Source: an uncultured Campylobacter sp. (GTDB taxonomy: Bacteria; Campylobacterota; Campylobacteria; Campylobacterales; Campylobacteraceae). Taken from it: a stretch of 8,244 nucleotides of DNA. Under the pieces are notes generated by a model. The model was not told where the DNA came from and searched no databases. It worked only from the letters and a program-made list of their open reading frames with translations. The DNA is taken from contig NZ_CALIJF010000055.1 in NCBI RefSeq assembly GCF_938018035.1, positions 1 to 8,244 of the forward strand. Reading direction: 5' to 3'. Numbering within the stretch: position 1 is the first letter of the stretch; every line of letters begins with the position of its first letter. A program made the translations under genes and the position numbers. Below are positions 5,860-8,244 of the stretch, piece by piece.

Positions 5860-7248
5860 CAATGAGAGTAAAAATACGAAAATATGGTGGCTAAGCAGAC
5901 CTAGGACCGCCGGCACGCTGCAGCGTTTGACGATATCGAGCGGACTGCACTTTAGCATACCGGCTATCGCGACGACCACGCCTGCTACGGGCGAGAGAGG
6001 GCGAGCGATAGTCGAGGCCTGGTGCATCGGTAGCACGAGCATCACGGAGCTCACGTTTAGCTTAGCCGCAATATGCGGTACCATCTCGATGAGCGGGTAG
6101 AAGCTCGCGCCGTTTGAGCCAGAGATGATCGTAACTAGCGTCGTGATGATGACGAAAAGCACCGACATGCCAAAGCCGCCAAATCCTAGCGAATTTGCGA
6201 GTTTTACGATGCTATCTAGCATTCCTAGCGCCTTAAAGCCTTCTGCGAATACGCCCGCTGCGATGATGAGGATCACGACGCCGCTTAGGCTCTTACCCAT
6301 CGCTTGGAAAAGCACCTTGACCCCCTCGGCAATCGGGTCAAATTTGAACCTATGCCTGACCGCTTCAAAAAGCATCGCGATGACGACTGAAAGGATGATG
6401 ATCGCCGAGATGTCAAGCTTGATAGAGGCGATGCAGTACTGTGAAAATACAACCACTAAAATCATCGGTAAAAACGGCAGTATCGCGTAAATTTTAGGCG
6501 CGGCGGCCTCGGGATTTTGCACGGCGCCGTCAAATTCCATCACTTCGCCCACATGCTCGCTGCATACCCAGCCCTCTTTTTTATCGAGATATCTGTTCCA
6601 AAAAACGAGCGCGATACCCATCACGATCGAGGTCGGAAGCGCGGCCGGAATTTTATAGATGAAAACGTAATCTAAAATGCTAAGCTGCGTAGCCTTTGCC
6701 GCCACGGCCGTCGATGCGCCGATGAGCACCATCGAGGCAGCTCCGGACATCGCACAGATCGAGCCTACGGTGAGCTTGTTTAGTCCAAGCGAGATGAGCA
6801 CGGGCCCTAGCAGCGCGAGGCATAGCACGCCAAGCCCCACCGCGCTAGTGATAACCATGCTGATGAGCTTAGCCACCGCAAATGCGACGAAGACCATGAC
6901 GTATGGGTTTTTGATCCTAGCAAAGCGCTTCGTAGCGATAGAGACGAAAGCGTGGTTCGCGCCGATATGCGTCATATAGCTCGCAAAGCCCACCATAAAC
7001 ATGATGATAAGGCCTAAGCTCGCAAATCTATTTGAGAACATATATCGGATAAACTCGATGATGTTTAGGTAGGCGTTACCCGTTGCTACGGCCTGTTTGG
7101 GCATGAAGCTTCCCGTGCCCAGCGTGACCGAACAGATCAACATAAAAACGCCCGAAAGAAAAAGCACGAGCGGCGCGTACTTGCCCCGCACTATCGCCCA
7201 GCCCACGATAAACAGCACCGCCATGCCGATAATAATACCCGCAGCCAT
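5857..7248 (-). CDS. dcuC: DcuC-family anaerobic C4-dicarboxylate transporter
   Basis: 463 residues, the usual DcuC length (about 460), hydrophobic throughout with roughly 12 predicted membrane segments. The N terminus (AAGIIIGMAVLFIVGWAIVR) and a central polar loop around 221-252 fit the family topology. Family-like motifs include SGSNGASFYPL (about 376-386) and ASTIARPLSPVAGVVVAIAG (411-430). DcuC carriers sit in the inner membrane and export succinate, or exchange it for fumarate, malate or aspartate, during anaerobic fumarate respiration. The ATG start has AAGGAG 5 nt upstream. It is the first gene of the dcuC-pepF pair, and about 0.9 kb without a gene lies upstream. One reading of the pairing is that peptidase-derived aspartate or asparagine feeds fumarate, with succinate leaving through DcuC; that link is inference. 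Confidence 0.95.
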   Translation of the reverse strand: MAAGIIIGMAVLFIVGWAIVRGKYAPLVLFLSGVFMLICSVTLGTGSFMPKQAVATGNAYLNIIEFIRYMFSNRFASLGLIIMFMVGFASYMTHIGANHAFVSIATKRFARIKNPYVMVFVAFAVAKLISMVITSAVGLGVLCLALLGPVLISLGLNKLTVGSICAMSGAASMVLIGASTAVAAKATQLSILDYVFIYKIPAALPTSIVMGIALVFWNRYLDKKEGWVCSEHVGEVMEFDGAVQNPEAAAPKIYAILPFLPMILVVVFSQYCIASIKLDISAIIILSVVIAMLFEAVRHRFKFDPIAEGVKVLFQAMGKSLSGVVILIIAAGVFAEGFKALGMLDSIVKLANSLGFGGFGMSVLFVIITTLVTIISGSNGASFYPLIEMVPHIAAKLNVSSVMLVLPMHQASTIARPLSPVAGVVVAIAGMLKCSPLDIVKRCSVPAVLGLLSHHIFVFLLSL

Positions 7249-7253
7249 TTTAG

Positions 7254-7259
7254 CTCCTT
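7254..7259 (-). promoter_or_regulatory. Ribosome binding site of dcuC
   Basis: On the minus strand AAGGAG lies 5 nt before the ATG at 7248, within GGAAGGAGCTAAAATG. It confirms the start codon. Confidence 0.8.
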
Positions 7260-7278
7260 CCGCGGTAAAATTTAGCGA

Positions 7279-7284
7279 ATTTTA
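7279..7284 (-). promoter_or_regulatory. Candidate -10 element for dcuC-pepF
   Basis: TAAAAT on the minus strand, about 30 nt before the dcuC ATG, in the AT-rich context GTAGTAAAATTCG. This resembles the -10 box of Campylobacter promoters, which often lack a clear -35 box. TAAAAT words are very common in this sequence, so the call is weak. Confidence 0.25.
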
Positions 7285-7457
7285 CTACGAACGTTGATAT
7301 TTTAAGCTAAAACGGAGATTATTTTTCGGCTTTTCTGTTTGTGTATACTTCGCGCAGCTTTTGCTTTATTGAAATTTTGCAATTTAGCGCGCGGAATTTG
7401 CGGCTAAATTTAAAATTTAAAGCGGCTCTAGGTGCGGCATAAGCAAGCGTGGAGATG

Positions 7458-7471
7458 AAATTTTAAAATTT
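7458..7471. repeat. 14-bp palindrome AAATTTTAAAATTT, copy 1
   Basis: A perfect self-complementary 14-mer. The same sequence recurs at 8132-8145. The core AATTTTAAAATT is also present at 7614-7625 and 3971-3982, and near-copies lie at 7406-7418 and 7805-7819. Confidence 0.65.
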
Positions 7472-8040
7472 TGCTTTTATGCGGCGGCTAGACGTGTAGC
7501 AATAAAACAGCGTGCGACGCGGCGAGTGAAACGGCGTACACTGCGCGCGACCGGCAAATGAGCGCGAGCGACAGATACTGCGTTTTGAAGTCGAGATTAA
7601 GCCGGTAATTAAGAATTTTAAAATTTCTCTGTCCGCTTAGGTAAAATTTGATGCACCAAAGGCAAAGGTTGCGACGAATTTGAAATTTACGCCCGAATAG
7701 CACGGCTTGCGAACCGTGGGCTAAATTTAGCGAAATTTGATCGTTGAATTTTGCCTCTTTGGCGGTTGAAATTTCAGTGCCGTTTCGGCTTGAAATTCCG
7801 CTTTAAATTTTTAAAATTTGCACCCGTCAAAGTTGCTCGTTGCGCGGAAAAAACAAGCCGTATCGAAAGCCAAGCTATGTCGCGTCGGGCGGTACCTGCG
7901 CGCTAAAATACAGCGTGGAATTTTAACCGCATCAGCTCAAATTGTGCGACGAGCTGCGCTGCACGAAGCCCCGCTCGTTTAAGGAGTCAAGCCATATTCG
8001 CGCGCTGTATAAAGTTATACTAGCCCAAAGTCACGCTCAA

Positions 8041-8145
8041 TCAAAATTCAAAGCCGCATCTGCCTGAAACACAAAATATAAAGCCAAAGCTGCTTAAAAT
8101 TTAAGCCTACTCAAAATTCCAAATCCACTTAAAATTTTAAAATTT
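8041..8145. repeat. Degenerate tandem repeat with AAAATTnAAAGCC-like units
   Basis: Successive segments share the pattern AAAAT-T/A followed by AAGCC/AATCC and an ending like TGCCT, TGCT, TACT or CACT. Blocks begin near 8041, 8066, 8095, 8112 and 8130. Unit length varies from about 17 to 29 bp and copies are imperfect. GCTTAAA-A-TTTAAGC (8092-8106) is an inverted repeat within it. Confidence 0.4.
8132..8145. repeat. 14-bp palindrome AAATTTTAAAATTT, copy 2
   Basis: Identical to 7458-7471. It lies 8-22 bp beyond the stop codon of the minus-strand gene ending at 8154, so it sits where a 3' element of that gene's transcript would be. It lacks a GC-rich stem, so it is not a standard terminator. 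Confidence 0.6.
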
Positions 8146-8153
8146 AGCCCGCT

Positions 8154-8244
8154 TTACTCCCTTGCTAGCCCGTTTTTATCGGATTTATCGCTGATTAGCT
8201 TGCCGCTTTCGTCGTATTTTTTGGCGCGCACGAGCCTGCCGCGC
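8154..8244 (-). CDS. C-terminal end of an unidentified minus-strand gene (partial)
   Basis: On the minus strand, an open frame enters from the right edge and gives 29 residues, ending KSDKNGLARE before a TAA stop at 8156-8154. The codons (AAA, GAT, AGC, GGC) match the local genes, and the hydrophilic KKYDESGKLISDKSDK stretch looks like real protein. The YDESGKL turn is reminiscent of MORN/YwqK-type repeats, but that is too short to name a family. It is read in the same direction as dcuC. Confidence 0.5.
   Translation of the reverse strand, partial: RGRLVRAKKYDESGKLISDKSDKNGLARE

Larger units (their letters stand above)
7249..8153. other. Gene-free region upstream of dcuC, dense in RAATTY sites
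   Basis: About 905 bp between the dcuC start and the 3' end of the next minus-strand gene. The one sizeable ORF (7488-7703, minus, GTG start) has no Shine-Dalgarno site and no recognisable motif, so I do not call it. I count about 26 RAATTY hexamers (AAATTT, GAATTT, AAATTC), where random sequence would give roughly one or two. Several are paired into AATTTTAAAATT palindromes. No tRNA, rRNA, IS or riboswitch signature was recognised. Apart from the candidate -10 box near dcuC and the repeats listed separately, I see nothing assignable. Confidence 0.6.

Noticed and set aside
5858..5860. GTG start for pepF giving 599 residues
   Set aside because: No Shine-Dalgarno site precedes it, while TGAGG is 6 nt before the ATG at 5848, and the four extra residues add nothing recognisable.
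7488..7703. 71-aa minus-strand ORF upstream of dcuC
   Set aside because: Starts at GTG without a Shine-Dalgarno site, has no motif and spans several AAATTT repeats; probably chance.
7249..8153. tRNA or other structured RNA gene in the upstream gap
   Set aside because: I found no T-loop-like GGTTCRAATCC, no cloverleaf pairing and no known riboswitch core by eye.

Overview
The window looks like the chromosome of a Campylobacter-type epsilonproteobacterium, probably one of the more GC-rich, oral or asaccharolytic lineages (C. gracilis, rectus or showae type). This is an inference. It rests on the gene content (a large MscS-family channel, DcuC, an M3 oligoendopeptidase F), on the tight gene packing, and on the very frequent AAATTT and AAATTTTA words set in otherwise GC-rich sequence. 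I saw no rRNA, tRNA, insertion sequence, phage gene or CRISPR array.

Plus-strand block, 1-2997: three genes whose ends overlap. The first is a large MscS-family mechanosensitive channel, open at its 5' end and running in from base 1. It overlaps by 8 nt a 57-residue, extremely acidic and tyrosine-rich small protein. That gene overlaps by 1 nt (TAGTG) a divergent iron-superoxide-dismutase-like protein. The SOD-like protein keeps the four metal ligands, but its outer-sphere residues are altered (Gln69 to Glu, His30 to Leu, His31 to Cys in E. coli FeSOD numbering) and it ends in a C-x-C-x-C-C tail. The overlaps imply translational coupling. This channel, acidic peptide and SOD-like trio is the most likely place for an undescribed system here.

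Convergent gap, 2998-4060: about 1.06 kb with no convincing gene, lying between the 3' ends of the SOD-like gene and pepF. It holds many AAATTT palindromes, several at a fairly regular spacing, plus short direct repeats and a cluster of perfect palindromes.

Minus-strand block, 7248 down to 4061: dcuC (anaerobic C4-dicarboxylate transporter) followed by pepF (M3 zinc oligopeptidase). The gap is only 8 nt if pepF starts at its ATG, and the pepF ribosome binding site overlaps the dcuC stop. Together they fit a fumarate-respiring metabolism fed by peptides and amino acids.

Upstream gap, 7249-8153: about 0.9 kb with no convincing gene. It is very rich in RAATTY hexamers (about 26 by eye), has two exact 14-bp AAATTTTAAAATTT palindromes and a degenerate tandem repeat near 8041-8145. 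The window ends in the last 29 codons of another minus-strand gene, 8154-8244, which I cannot identify.
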